Source: Bradyrhizobium sp. AZCC 1693 (GTDB taxonomy: Bacteria; Pseudomonadota; Alphaproteobacteria; Rhizobiales; Xanthobacteraceae). From it: a DNA stretch of 64,000 nucleotides. The DNA is taken from contig NZ_JAZHSD010000001.1 in NCBI RefSeq assembly GCF_036924745.1, positions 2,790,001 through 2,854,000 of the forward strand, given 5' to 3'. Both the position numbers and the translations under genes were made by a program. Under the pieces are notes generated by a model, which worked only from the letters and a program-made list of their open reading frames with translations, searched no databases and was not told the DNA's origin. Positions within the stretch are counted from its first letter, which is position 1. Every line of letters starts with the position of its first letter. Below, one piece after another: positions 51,805 through 60,707 of this stretch.

Positions 51805-52689
51805 CTAACTCCCGCGATAGGTCGCGTAGCTCCACGGCGTCACCAAGAGCGGCACGTGGAGATGGCCTTCCGGATCGCTGACTGAAAAGTGCAAGGGAAT
51901 GCGATCGAGAAACGGCGGATCGGACATCGGCACGTCGCGATCGGCAAAATAGGCGCCGACGCGAAACGCCAGTGAGTAGCGACCGATCGGCACCGGCTGG
52001 CCGCCGATCAACGGCTGATCGGTACGGCCGTCGCTGTTGGTGATGGCGCGCGCCACCACGCGGGACTGGCCAAGATCGGACAGTTCCGTCAGCTCTACCG
52101 CTACCCCCGCCGCGGGCCTGCCGCTGTGGGTATCCAGCACATGGGTCGACAGGCGGCCGTGCACCGGAAGCTTATCCTCGGACGCGACGAGTTGATCGAG
52201 ACGGAGCGCCGCGATCCGGCAGATTTCCCCGATCGAGGTCTGCGCCTCGGCTTGGGCATCATTCGGCAACCGGCGTTCGAAATCGCGCAGGATCGAATCG
52301 CGGGTGTGGCGCCGAACGCAGACGATATAGGGAAAGCCGAATTTGGCGCGATAGGCGTTGTTGACGCGCTCGAATGCCTGATATTCGGCATCCGACAGCC
52401 GGTCGAGGCCGGCGCTGTTCTGTTCGGCGTGGGATTCCGCGGTGAGACCGGCGGCGCGCTGGGTCTTGCTGGCAAGATCGGGATGCGCCTTGATCAGCGC
52501 CAGCTGTAATTCCTTAGGCGCGCCGTCGACCGCCGACTTCATCGCGGCGAATAGCTCGTTGACACCCGCAAACGGCCGCAGCGCCGCCACCTGCCCTGCG
52601 ATCCATGGCGAGTATTCAAAGACATTTGCCAGTGCGGCGACGAAGTCGTCCTGGCTGCAAATGTTGAGATCGGACAGCTTGTTCAACAT
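51805..52689 (-). CDS. Fused OHCU decarboxylase and 5-hydroxyisourate hydrolase
   Basis: The 294-residue bifunctional protein works in uric acid breakdown. Residues about 1-170 are UraD (OHCU decarboxylase): catalytic His in IKAHPDLASK, FGFPYIVCVRRHTRDSI. Residues about 180-294 are UraH/transthyretin-like hydrolase: LSTHVLDTHSGRPAAGV at its start and the terminal YRGS tetrapeptide. The two domains catalyse consecutive steps, hydroxyisourate to OHCU to allantoin, though in reverse domain order. The gene follows puuE after 11 bases, matching allantoin hydrolysis. No urate oxidase is visible in the window. Confidence 0.93.
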   Translation of the reverse strand: MLNKLSDLNICSQDDFVAALANVFEYSPWIAGQVAALRPFAGVNELFAAMKSAVDGAPKELQLALIKAHPDLASKTQRAAGLTAESHAEQNSAGLDRLSDAEYQAFERVNNAYRAKFGFPYIVCVRRHTRDSILRDFERRLPNDAQAEAQTSIGEICRIAALRLDQLVASEDKLPVHGRLSTHVLDTHSGRPAAGVAVELTELSDLGQSRVVARAITNSDGRTDQPLIGGQPVPIGRYSLAFRVGAYFADRDVPMSDPPFLDRIPLHFSVSDPEGHLHVPLLVTPWSYATYRGS

Positions 52690-52700
52690 CGCTTTCGAAC

Positions 52701-53639
52701 CTATCCGATATCGAAGGCGTTGTCGGCCAGATGCGCCAGATTGGCGTGCCAGTGCTGCGCGATCTCAAGCCGGGTGGGCACCCAGACCCGCTCGTGCTGT
52801 CCGATGTAATCGAGAAACCGCATCAGCGAAGCCGCGCGGCCGGGGCGGCCGACGACCCGGCAATGCAGGCCGACCGACATCATCTTCGGCGCGTTTTCGC
52901 CTTCTTTGTAAAGAACGTCGAAGCTGTCCTTGAGATAGGTGAAGAATTCATCCCCGCCGCCAAAGCCCTGCGGGTTCACAAAGCGCATGTCGTTGGCATC
53001 AAGCGTATAGGGAATGACCAGATGCGGCTTCGAGCCGCGCGCCCTGATCCAGTATGGCAGGTCGTCGGCGTAGGAGTCGCAGAGATAAAGCAGACCGCCG
53101 GCTTCCATCAAAAGCCTGAGCGTGTTGATCGAGGAGCGCCCGGTGTACCAGCCGAGCGGGCGCGCGCCAGTCGCCTCGGTGTGGACGCGGATCGCCACCG
53201 CGATCTCGGTCCGCTCCTCGCTCTCCGACATGTCCTTGTGCTCGATCCATCGCAGGCTGTGGCTGGCAATGTCCCAGCCAGCCTCCTTCATGGCGGCGAC
53301 TACATCAGGATTTCGCTTCAACGCCTTCGCGACGCCGAACACGGTGGCCGGCAAATTGCGTTCGGTAAAAATCCGCCACAGCCGCCAGAAGCCGGCACGC
53401 GAGCCATATTCGAACATCGATTCGATATTGGCGTGGCGCTGGCCGGGCCAGGGCTGTGCACCCAATACGTCGGACAGGAACGCCTCCGAGGCGCGATCGC
53501 CGTCGAGAATATTGTTCTCGCCGCCTTCCTCGAAATTCACCACGAACTGGACCGCGACCCGCGCCTTGCCCGGCCATTGCGGATCGGGCGGATTGCGCCC
53601 GTAGCCGCGGAGATCGCGCGGGTAAGCCGGCTCGGCCAT
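52701..53639 (-). CDS. puuE: Allantoinase PuuE (polysaccharide-deacetylase family)
   Basis: A 312-residue metal-independent-type allantoinase. It has YPRDLRGYGRNPPDPQWPGKARVAVQFVVNFEEGGE at the N-terminus, then the deacetylase-fold segments IASHSLRWIEH and GWYTGRSSINT, and VGLHCRVVGRPGRA near the end. It converts allantoin to allantoate. The ATG at 53639 begins right at the conserved MAEPAYPRDL. It is separated by one base from the DUF3830 gene upstream and 11 bases from uraD-uraH downstream, a compact purine-catabolic operon. Confidence 0.93.
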   Translation of the reverse strand: MAEPAYPRDLRGYGRNPPDPQWPGKARVAVQFVVNFEEGGENNILDGDRASEAFLSDVLGAQPWPGQRHANIESMFEYGSRAGFWRLWRIFTERNLPATVFGVAKALKRNPDVVAAMKEAGWDIASHSLRWIEHKDMSESEERTEIAVAIRVHTEATGARPLGWYTGRSSINTLRLLMEAGGLLYLCDSYADDLPYWIRARGSKPHLVIPYTLDANDMRFVNPQGFGGGDEFFTYLKDSFDVLYKEGENAPKMMSVGLHCRVVGRPGRAASLMRFLDYIGQHERVWVPTRLEIAQHWHANLAHLADNAFDIG

Positions 53640-53640
53640 G

Positions 53641-54054
53641 CTAAACTTCCTCGAAGCGGATCTTCTGTGCACCCTTCCACAGCACGGCCTTGCCGAACGC
53701 GGTCAGGTTCTCCAGCCCCGAGGTCAGGGTGATGAAGTGGTTGCCGGCGAGCTGGCCCATCTTGCTGGCGAAATGCACGCCGCCATAGGCCAGCAGGATT
53801 TCGGTTTCGCTGATGCCGCCCGGATAGAGAATGATCTGGCCGGGCGCGGGATAGCTGGTGTGGTTCTCATAGGAGACGCCGAAATCGAGATCGCCGAGCG
53901 GCATCCAGACACCCTCACCGCTCCAGCGGACGTGGATCGCTTGGCTTTCGAACGGCATCGCCTTGCGAAACGCCGCCACCGTCTTCGGCGCCAGTTGCTC
54001 CTCGAAGCGGGCCTGGAAGGTGAATTCACCGGCACGAACAATCAGTTGGCTCAT
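53641..54054 (-). CDS. DUF3830 family protein
   Basis: A 137-residue cyclophilin-like small protein matching DUF3830: RAGEFTFQARFEEQLAPKTVAAF, HVRWSGEGVWMPLGD, YPAPGQIILYPGGISETEILLAYG and GNHFITL. Its biochemical role is not known. The family often appears in operons for hydantoin, pyrimidine or purine derivatives. One base separates it from puuE, so the three genes 54054 to 51805 form an operon. The first gene in a ureide operon with no known function deserves a test as a ligand-binding or ring-opening accessory. Confidence 0.85.
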   Translation of the reverse strand: MSQLIVRAGEFTFQARFEEQLAPKTVAAFRKAMPFESQAIHVRWSGEGVWMPLGDLDFGVSYENHTSYPAPGQIILYPGGISETEILLAYGGVHFASKMGQLAGNHFITLTSGLENLTAFGKAVLWKGAQKIRFEEV

Positions 54055-54210
54055 CGATCTCTTCTTCTGGATATAGGTGAGGACGCAAGTTCAGCCGTAT
54101 CCATTACAGCCGGGATTAATGGAAGCAAGGGCCATTCCAGCCTCAAAGGCCGTTTCTCAGGCCGGGGCTCAGCTCGACCCTCGCCGGCATTCATCGAGCG
54201 ACACGGCTGC

Positions 54211-55002
54211 TCAGGCGTCGCCGCGCCAGAAAGCGGTCTGCAACGGCAGCTGGTGTTTGATCATCGCAACGCCGTCGACCACCCTGAGGCCACATGCGGC
54301 GGAAGCCTGCATGAATTCGGTCCGGCGTGCGGCGATGATATCGAATACCGCGCAATCGCTTGACAGCTTCGCCGGATCCATCGGCAGAGCGTCCGCTGCG
54401 TGCAGCCCGAGCGAGGTTGCGTTGACGACGAGGCCAGCGTCGTCGAACCGTTCATCGAGGCTGATGTCAAGACCGGTGAAATGGTCGCGGAGTTTCGCCG
54501 CCAGCGTTTCAACCGGCCCCGGCGTCTCGTTGAGGATTCGCAGCCGCTTCAATCCGGCCGCCGCAAGCGCATGGCAGATCGCGCGGCCCGCACCACCCGC
54601 ACCGATCACGACGCAACGGCGCTCGGGATCGAATACGCCAGCTTCGCGGGCGGCATTGAGGAATCCGCCACCATCAAAGGATTCGCCGACCAGCCGCCCG
54701 CCGGGCTCGATCCTGATCGTGTTGACCACGCCCTCGAAGCTGGCGGCCGGTCCGACCGCGTCACAAAGCTCGAATGCGGCGGGCTTGTGCGGCATGGTGA
54801 GGTTGAAGCCGGCGACGCTTGGCGATTTCGCCAGCGTGCGGATTGTCTCTGCCAGATGCTCCGGCGCGATGTCGAGCGGCACCATGTGCCAGTCGAGCCC
54901 GTTGCCGTGGAAGTAAGGCGTGTAATGGCGGGGCGCGCCGACATGCCCGGCCGGATGGGCAAAGATAAAGACGAATCGCGAAGCGCCGGTCGGAAGCTGC
55001 AT
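54211..55002 (-). CDS. Shikimate dehydrogenase-like (AroE family) protein with altered substrate and cofactor residues
   Basis: A 263-residue AroE-fold protein. Catalytic lysine (GFNLTMPHK) and aspartate (SFDGGG) are kept, as are Asn in GVVNTI and Gln in IKHQLP. The N-terminal HSxSP block that binds shikimate carboxylate in AroE is GHVGAP, so both serines are lost. The NADP-recognising NRT after the GAGGAG loop is NET, which favours NAD. This fits a catabolic quinate/shikimate-like or other cyclic-polyol dehydrogenase. It ends the ABC-transporter operon, four bases after permease 2, so its substrate is probably the imported compound. Confidence 0.85.
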   Translation of the reverse strand: MQLPTGASRFVFIFAHPAGHVGAPRHYTPYFHGNGLDWHMVPLDIAPEHLAETIRTLAKSPSVAGFNLTMPHKPAAFELCDAVGPAASFEGVVNTIRIEPGGRLVGESFDGGGFLNAAREAGVFDPERRCVVIGAGGAGRAICHALAAAGLKRLRILNETPGPVETLAAKLRDHFTGLDISLDERFDDAGLVVNATSLGLHAADALPMDPAKLSSDCAVFDIIAARRTEFMQASAACGLRVVDGVAMIKHQLPLQTAFWRGDA

Positions 55003-55006
55003 CGCC

Positions 55007-55846
55007 TTATCCCTTTACGGCGCCTGCCGTCAGCCCGCTCACCAGATAGCGGCGCACCGCGAGAGAAAAAATCAGAACCGGCGCCATGACCAGCGATCCG
55101 CCGGCGGCGATCTTGCCCCATTCCCAGCCCTCGTAGTTCATGAAGTTGACAACGGCAACGGGCGCGGTGCGCGCGTTGATTCGCGTCAGGATCAGCGCGA
55201 AGAAGAAGTCGTTCCAGGCATAGAGAAAGCACAGGATCGCGGTCGCGGCGATCCCGGGCGTCACCATCGGCAGCACGATTTCGAGGAACACGATACGGCT
55301 CGATGCGCCATCGACCAAGGCCGCCTCTTCCAGCGATTGCGGCACCGTCTCGAAGAACGGCTGCATCATCCAGATCACCAGCGGCAGGTTGAAGCTGGTG
55401 TAGACCAGCACCAAGCCGGTGACGGTGTCGAGAAGTCCGATCCAGCGATAGAACAGGAAGAACGGAATCGTGAACGCGATCGGCGGCGCCATCCGCGTCA
55501 CCAGGATTGCGAAGCTCAGCGCGTGCTTGCCCCGCCCCGCCCATCGCGACAGCGCGTAGGCCGCGGGCACGCCTAAAATGAGCGCCAGCGCGGTGGAGAA
55601 CGAGGCGCTCATCAGGCTGTTGACGAAGGAGGCCGGGAACGCGCCCTGCCAGAGCGAGACGTAATTCTGCAGCGTCGGCGTGAAGATCAGAGGCGGCGGA
55701 AACTGCAGGATCAGGTCGTTGGACTTGAAACTCATCTGCAGCAGCCAGAGGAACGGTGACAGCAGCACGATCAGCGTCACGCCGATCGCCACAAGCCGGC
55801 GAACGCTGGCCGAACGGCGGATAGGCCCGCTCATGCTGCCACTCAT
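55007..55846 (-). CDS. ABC transporter permease, MalG-like (carbohydrate uptake CUT1)
   Basis: A 279-residue permease with six predicted helices. The EAA loop reads EEAALVDGASSRIVFLEIVLPMVTPGI. The FKSNDLILQFPPPLIFTPTLQNYVSLWQG segment after helix 1 is typical of MalG-type subunits. The ATG at 55846 overlaps the stop of the MalF-like gene by four bases (ATGA). It partners the MalF-like permease and the binding protein encoded upstream; the ATPase gene is missing from the operon. Confidence 0.9.
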   Translation of the reverse strand: MSGSMSGPIRRSASVRRLVAIGVTLIVLLSPFLWLLQMSFKSNDLILQFPPPLIFTPTLQNYVSLWQGAFPASFVNSLMSASFSTALALILGVPAAYALSRWAGRGKHALSFAILVTRMAPPIAFTIPFFLFYRWIGLLDTVTGLVLVYTSFNLPLVIWMMQPFFETVPQSLEEAALVDGASSRIVFLEIVLPMVTPGIAATAILCFLYAWNDFFFALILTRINARTAPVAVVNFMNYEGWEWGKIAAGGSLVMAPVLIFSLAVRRYLVSGLTAGAVKG

Positions 55847-56742
55847 GCCATGGCCTCGCGGCGGCGGCCCATCCACACCACACCGAGGCTGACGGAGACG
55901 ACCAGCAGCAGCATCACGACCGTGACCGAACTGGAATAGCCGATTTCGTTGAAATCGAAGGCGAGCAGATAGGCGTAATAGTTCGTCACTTCGGTGACGC
56001 TGCCCGGCCCGCCGCCGGTCAAGAGGAATACCAGCGGGAAGGCTTTCACGCTGTCGATCAGGCGAAACATGCCCGAGATAACCAGGATGGGCGTGATGAA
56101 GGGCAGCGTGATGTAGAAGAAGATCTGCAACCGGTTGGCGCCGTCGACCAGCGCCGCTTCGGAAAATTCATCCGGAATGGTTTGCAACGCGGCCAGCACC
56201 ATCAGAAATGTGAAAGGAAGCCATTCCCAGGTGTCGGCGATGATGATCGCGGTCAGCGCAAAATCGACGCTGGAGGTCAGCGACGGCATTGCGATGTTGA
56301 GCAGGCCAGCGGCGTAGTAGAGCGGGCTGATATCCGGCGTGTAGATCAGCTTCCAGATGATCGCCACCACGATCGGCGGCAGCACCATCGGGATCAGGAA
56401 GAAAGTGCGGGCGAATTCCACGACGCGCGACTGCGTGTGCAGCAACAGCGCCAGCAGCATGCCGAGCAGAACCTGAAACAGCACGCCACAGAACGACAGC
56501 TTGGCCTGCACCCACAGCGAATTGACGAAGCGCGGGTCATCAGGCAGCAGGCGATAGTTGCGCAAGGGCGAACTGAAGTCGGTCGACGAGCCCGGATTGA
56601 CCAACTGGAACGGCGTCAGGCTGGTCACGACCAGATAGATCGCGGGCAGGCCTGCGATCATGAACAACACGATCAGGCTCGGCGCCAGCGCGAAAGCGTT
56701 GAAGCGGCGGCGCTCGGCGTCGACCAGTCCTTTTCCGCTCAA
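55843..56742 (-). CDS. ABC transporter permease, MalF-like (carbohydrate uptake CUT1)
   Basis: A 299-residue permease with six helices and the EAA loop SEAALVDGANRLQIFFYITLPFITPIL. The start is inferred as a TTG at 56742 that overlaps the TGA of the binding-protein gene (TTGA); no ATG or GTG fits the N-terminus of the first helix better. The longer upstream frame lies inside the binding-protein gene and is spurious. It is followed by the coupled MalG-like gene. Confidence 0.85.
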   Translation of the reverse strand: MSGKGLVDAERRRFNAFALAPSLIVLFMIAGLPAIYLVVTSLTPFQLVNPGSSTDFSSPLRNYRLLPDDPRFVNSLWVQAKLSFCGVLFQVLLGMLLALLLHTQSRVVEFARTFFLIPMVLPPIVVAIIWKLIYTPDISPLYYAAGLLNIAMPSLTSSVDFALTAIIIADTWEWLPFTFLMVLAALQTIPDEFSEAALVDGANRLQIFFYITLPFITPILVISGMFRLIDSVKAFPLVFLLTGGGPGSVTEVTNYYAYLLAFDFNEIGYSSSVTVVMLLLVVSVSLGVVWMGRRREAMA

Positions 56743-58115
56743 AGCGCAGTCCCGGCCCGGCGCATATTGGCAATCGCCTGCTCCTGCGCAGCGTTCATCG
56801 CCGCCTGCGCCGGAAGCTGCCTGGTCGCCACCTGTTCGAAGGCCTTGTTGAGGACATCGCCCACGATCGGGAATTCCTTCACGGTGCGATAGGCCATGTA
56901 GTTCTCGCCCTTGGCCGGCAATCCGAGCACCTCGAGATAGAGCGCGCCGAGGTCCTGACCGTTGACCGTGTTGAGCTTGCGATATTCCTCGCTTTCGATG
57001 ACGGATCTGCGGCAGACGGAGGAATGGCCGTGCTCCTTGACGAGCCGCATCGAGATTTCCGGGCTGAGCGCCCATTTGATGAATTCCCAGGCCGCCTTCT
57101 TGTTCTTGGCGTTTTTGGGAATGCCGAGCCCCTGGCTGTTGGCGGCCGGGAAATCACGCACCGGGCCGGCCGGCATCCGCACCACCCGCGCGGTGTCCTT
57201 GACCTTGCTGTCCCCGGACATGAGGATCGGCGTGATCCACGCGCTGGAATGAATGAAGATGTTGGAGCGGCCGGTGAGCAGCGCTTGCCGCGCCTGATCC
57301 TCGGTATAGGTCAGCACGCCCTTTGGCGCATAGTTCTTCAACAGGTTCGCGTAGAACTCGATCGCCTGGATAGCTTCCGGCGAGTTCAGCGCCGGCATGA
57401 TGTCGGTGGGTGGATTGCGAAAAATGTTGCCGCCAAAGCCCTGGATGTAGGGCGGCAGGCACCAGTGATGAAGCTGGAAGCTGACGAGACCGGTGACGCC
57501 GTCGGTGCCGTTGATCGCGGCGCAGACCTCCTGCAGTTCAGCAAAGGTCTTTGGAATCTTCAACCCCTTTTTCTCCATCAGGTCCATACGGGAGAGGCCC
57601 ATCACCATGGCGCCGCCTTCCCATGAATAGCCGTAAGTCGCGCCCTTGGTGTCGCGGTAAGGCACCTGCGCGCCTTCGACGAAATCCTTCGGCTTCCACT
57701 CTGCCGGGGTCAGGTTGGGATCGCCGGTGAATTCATCGAGATTGGCGAGCAGCCCCGCCGCAACCCAGCGCGCGGCGAGAATGAAGGTGACGTTGACGAA
57801 GTCGAACGCCGAGCCGCCCGACGATAGTTCCAGATTGGCCTGCTGGTTGTAGACCGGAAACGCCGATAGCTGCAGATCGACCTTCATGCCGGTCTGCGCC
57901 TCGAACTCCGGGATGTAGTTCTGCAGCAGGGTGAAGAAGCGGTGCTGGAACGACGCGCCGCGCAGCGTGACGCCGGCAAACGGTTTTGCCTGGGCGATGA
58001 CGGGCATCGGAAACGCTGTCGCGCCAAGAGTGGCGCCAAGGGTGGCGGCGCCGGCCTGAAGCAGCTTCCGGCGGCTGACGGCTGCGGATTTATGGCCCGA
58101 ATTCTTCTTGGTCAT
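56739..58115 (-). CDS. ABC transporter extracellular sugar-type binding protein, Tat signal
   Basis: A 458-residue binding protein of solute-binding family 1. The N-terminus has a twin-arginine signal (SRRKLLQAGAATLGATLG). The mature part shows FIPEFEAQTGMKVDLQLSAFPVYNQQ-type blocks and GVTGLVSFQLHHWCLPPYIQGFGGNIF. The ligand is probably a sugar or polyol. It heads a minus-strand operon (binding protein, two permeases, AroE-like dehydrogenase) and is divergent from a GntR regulator 98 bases away, which likely controls it. Confidence 0.9.
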   Translation of the reverse strand: MTKKNSGHKSAAVSRRKLLQAGAATLGATLGATAFPMPVIAQAKPFAGVTLRGASFQHRFFTLLQNYIPEFEAQTGMKVDLQLSAFPVYNQQANLELSSGGSAFDFVNVTFILAARWVAAGLLANLDEFTGDPNLTPAEWKPKDFVEGAQVPYRDTKGATYGYSWEGGAMVMGLSRMDLMEKKGLKIPKTFAELQEVCAAINGTDGVTGLVSFQLHHWCLPPYIQGFGGNIFRNPPTDIMPALNSPEAIQAIEFYANLLKNYAPKGVLTYTEDQARQALLTGRSNIFIHSSAWITPILMSGDSKVKDTARVVRMPAGPVRDFPAANSQGLGIPKNAKNKKAAWEFIKWALSPEISMRLVKEHGHSSVCRRSVIESEEYRKLNTVNGQDLGALYLEVLGLPAKGENYMAYRTVKEFPIVGDVLNKAFEQVATRQLPAQAAMNAAQEQAIANMRRAGTAL

Positions 58116-58213
58116 GGCGCCCTCCCTGACGATCTTTTTCCGACAATATGACCGACATAAAATAGACTGTCAAAAGGAGGCTTCTCTCAGACTAGCTATT
58201 TTTATGGTATGAA

Positions 58214-59029
58214 TTGACATCGCATCGCAATAAAGCAGACAATATTATTTCAAGGCTTGAGGGTCACGATTTGCCCAGGGACGCCGAACTCCGCCAGTCC
58301 AACACCCACGTCGCGCGCGAAATCGCAAAACTCATCGTCTCCGGCGTATGGCACGAGGGCTGGACACTGCCGCGCGAAATCGAGCTTGCCTCGAAATTTG
58401 GCGTCAGCCGCACCTCGATCCGGGAATCGCTATCCGTCCTCAAGGCGAAAGGCTTGATCGCGGCGCGGCAGAAGGCCGGCACGCATGTGCGCGAGCGGAT
58501 CAACTGGAACATGTTGGATGCGGAGCTTCTGGAGTGGACATGGGCGTTGCGGCCCACGGAAGAGTTCGCCCGTCAGCTCACGCAGGTGCGGCGGATCGTC
58601 GAGCCGGAGGCCTGCGCGATCTGCGCCGAGCGCGGCTCGGATGCCGATCTCGCCCGCATCGAACGCGCCTATCGCGAGATGGACGCCGCCGGAATGGACA
58701 GCCGCGCCTATTCCGAGCCCGACCTCCGCTTTCATCGCGGCATCCTGACCGCGACGGGCAATGATTTCCTGGTTGCTTTCGGCGCCACCGTCGAAGCGGC
58801 GCTTCGGATGTCGTTCGATCTCTCGACGCTGAATCCGGGTGCGCCGCGCAAGAGCCTGCCCTATCACCGCGCCATCCTCGACGAGATATGGGCGCGCAAT
58901 TCCGATGGCGCGCGGCGCGCGATGCACCGCCTGATGGACCTGACGGAGCGCAATATCACCTCGGCGCTGTCACGCCGGCATGGCGAAGCGATGGCGGCAG
59001 CGGATGCCAGCCGTGAGCACGACGCGTAA
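58214..59029 (+). CDS. GntR family (FadR/FCD) transcriptional regulator
   Basis: A regulator of up to 271 residues. The winged helix is near residues 28-95 (HVAREIAKLIVSGVW ... VSRTSIRESLSVLKAKGLIAAR). The FCD domain follows with RFHRGILTATGN and PYHRAILDEI histidines. No ATG exists near the N-terminus. The start may be the TTG at 58214 or a TTG at 58271, so the first 19 residues are uncertain. Its divergence from the sugar ABC operon points to that operon as target. The LLM oxidoreductase gene follows 83 bases downstream. Confidence 0.85.
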   Translation: MTSHRNKADNIISRLEGHDLPRDAELRQSNTHVAREIAKLIVSGVWHEGWTLPREIELASKFGVSRTSIRESLSVLKAKGLIAARQKAGTHVRERINWNMLDAELLEWTWALRPTEEFARQLTQVRRIVEPEACAICAERGSDADLARIERAYREMDAAGMDSRAYSEPDLRFHRGILTATGNDFLVAFGATVEAALRMSFDLSTLNPGAPRKSLPYHRAILDEIWARNSDGARRAMHRLMDLTERNITSALSRRHGEAMAAADASREHDA

Positions 59030-59112
59030 CGGAACGGCCCTAAACGCTTGCTTTCCCTTGGTGTTGTGCGGTTTCATTCCAGGCAAACATCAAGCGACCT
59101 CAGGAAACACCC

Positions 59113-60186
59113 ATGCCCGCAAGAATCATCGGAATGATCGGCACCCGGCAGGAAGGCGTCGCGGTTCACCTGATCAAGGGACAGATATCGCGCCAATGGG
59201 TGATCGACTTCACCCGCCTGCACGAGCAATGGAACTATGATTCTGTTCTCGTTGGATATTATGCTTCCGCCGCCGAAGGTTTTGCGATTGCGCTTTACGC
59301 AGCCGACCACACCGAGCGGATCAAGTTCCTCATCGCGCACCGGCCGGGCTCGGTGGCGCCGGCGCTTGCCGCGCGGCAGGTCGCGACCTTCGACCAGCTC
59401 ACGCAAGGCCGGATGGCGCTGCACATCATCGCCGGCACCAGCGACGCAGACCAGGCCAGCGAAGGCGACTTCCTGCCCAAGAATGACCGCTACCGCCGCG
59501 CCGGCGAATATCTGGAGGTGATGCGAAAACTCTGGACCAGCGACAGCCCGATCGACCACAAGGGCGAGTTCTACCGGGTCGAGGGCGGCTACTCCGACAT
59601 CAAGCCCCATCAGCAGCCCTGCCCGCCGCTGTTCTTCGGCGGCTCATCGGAAGGCGCGCTGGAAATGGGCGCCAAACATTGCGACGTGTTCGCGATCTTC
59701 GGCGAGCCGCTCAAGGAGACACGGGAGCGGGTCCAGGACTTCCGCCGCCGCGCCGCTGCCTTTGGGCGCAGCGTCGGCTTCAACATGTCGCTGCGGCCGA
59801 TCATGGCGGCGACCGAGGGCGCGGCGTGGGACAAGGCCAACGCCCTGCTGGCGGATGTCGAGCGCAAGACCGGCGCCGCGCCGCAGCCGACCAACCATTC
59901 CGCCGAACGCCTGCTCGGCTACGCCGCGCGCGGCGACGTCCATGACGAGCGGCTGTGGATGGGAATCGCGCGCGCCACCGGCGCACCCGGCAATACGTCG
60001 TGCCTGGTCGGAACGCCGGAGCAGATTGCGGCGGCGGTGCTGGAGTATTACCGGCTCGGCATTCATTCGTTCCTGCTGCGCGGTTTCGAGAATCCGCACG
60101 ACACGATCGCGATCGGCCGCGACCTCATTCCACTCATCAAGCAAGGCGCGCTTGCGATCGACCGGCAGGCCGAAGCAGCCGAGTAG
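59113..60186 (+). CDS. LLM class flavin-dependent oxidoreductase (SsuD-like)
   Basis: A 357-residue TIM-barrel flavoprotein of the alkanesulfonate monooxygenase/luciferase-like type. It has the N-terminal YDSVLVGYYASAAEG block, RIKFLIAHRPGSVAPALAARQVATFDQLTQGRMALHIIAGTSD, the GDFLPKNDRYRRAGEYLEVMRKLW block, and PPLFFGGSSEGALEMGAKHCDVFAIFGEP. It uses FMNH2 supplied by a reductase and O2. No sulfonate transporter or FMN reductase lies next to it, so the substrate is open. Confidence 0.9.
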   Translation: MPARIIGMIGTRQEGVAVHLIKGQISRQWVIDFTRLHEQWNYDSVLVGYYASAAEGFAIALYAADHTERIKFLIAHRPGSVAPALAARQVATFDQLTQGRMALHIIAGTSDADQASEGDFLPKNDRYRRAGEYLEVMRKLWTSDSPIDHKGEFYRVEGGYSDIKPHQQPCPPLFFGGSSEGALEMGAKHCDVFAIFGEPLKETRERVQDFRRRAAAFGRSVGFNMSLRPIMAATEGAAWDKANALLADVERKTGAAPQPTNHSAERLLGYAARGDVHDERLWMGIARATGAPGNTSCLVGTPEQIAAAVLEYYRLGIHSFLLRGFENPHDTIAIGRDLIPLIKQGALAIDRQAEAAE

Positions 60187-60270
60187 ACTTCACCCGAAGA
60201 ATTTGCGGACATCTCAAGATGCCGGCCTAATGCATTGGAGTCCAAGAAGAAAACGCATGAAAGAAATTGC

Positions 60271-60678
60271 ATGAAGGCCGTGGTTGTCGACAGCCACAAC
60301 TCGATCGACGGCATCTCGATCAAGCAGATCGATACGCCCGGCATTTCCAACGGCGAAGTCCGCGTCGCGCTGAAGGAACTGACCGGCGGGCGTGGGCGGC
60401 ATCTGGTCGTAGGCTTCGCCTCGGGCACCATTCCGGCACTGGCCTTCAACCTGCCGCTGCTCAAGGGCGGCGCGCTGCTCGGCGTCGATCTCGCCCAGAT
60501 CCAGAAGCGCGAGCCGGATACGCATGTGCGCCTGATGGCGCAATTGTTCGACTGGCTGGCATCGGGCAAATTGCAGCCCGTGGTCGGCAAAGTCGTGCCG
60601 TTCGAGAATTTTCGCGAGGCGTTCAAGACCATGCACTCGCGGTCGGCGCTCGGCAAGATGATCGTCAAATTCAGCTGA
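60271..60678 (+). pseudogene. Internally deleted zinc-type alcohol dehydrogenase/quinone oxidoreductase
   Basis: An open frame of 135 residues joins the first ~30 residues of an MDR-family quinone oxidoreductase (MKAVVVDSHN ... GEVRVAL) directly to its C-terminal ~100 residues (RHLVVGFASGTIPALAF ... GKMIVKF). About 190 residues covering the catalytic and most of the cofactor domain of a normal ~325-residue enzyme are missing, apparently in frame. It cannot be an active dehydrogenase. Whether it is still translated is unknown; a TTG start further upstream also exists. Confidence 0.75.
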
Positions 60679-60707
60679 AGTGACGCATCAATGCAGGATA
60701 CGAACTG

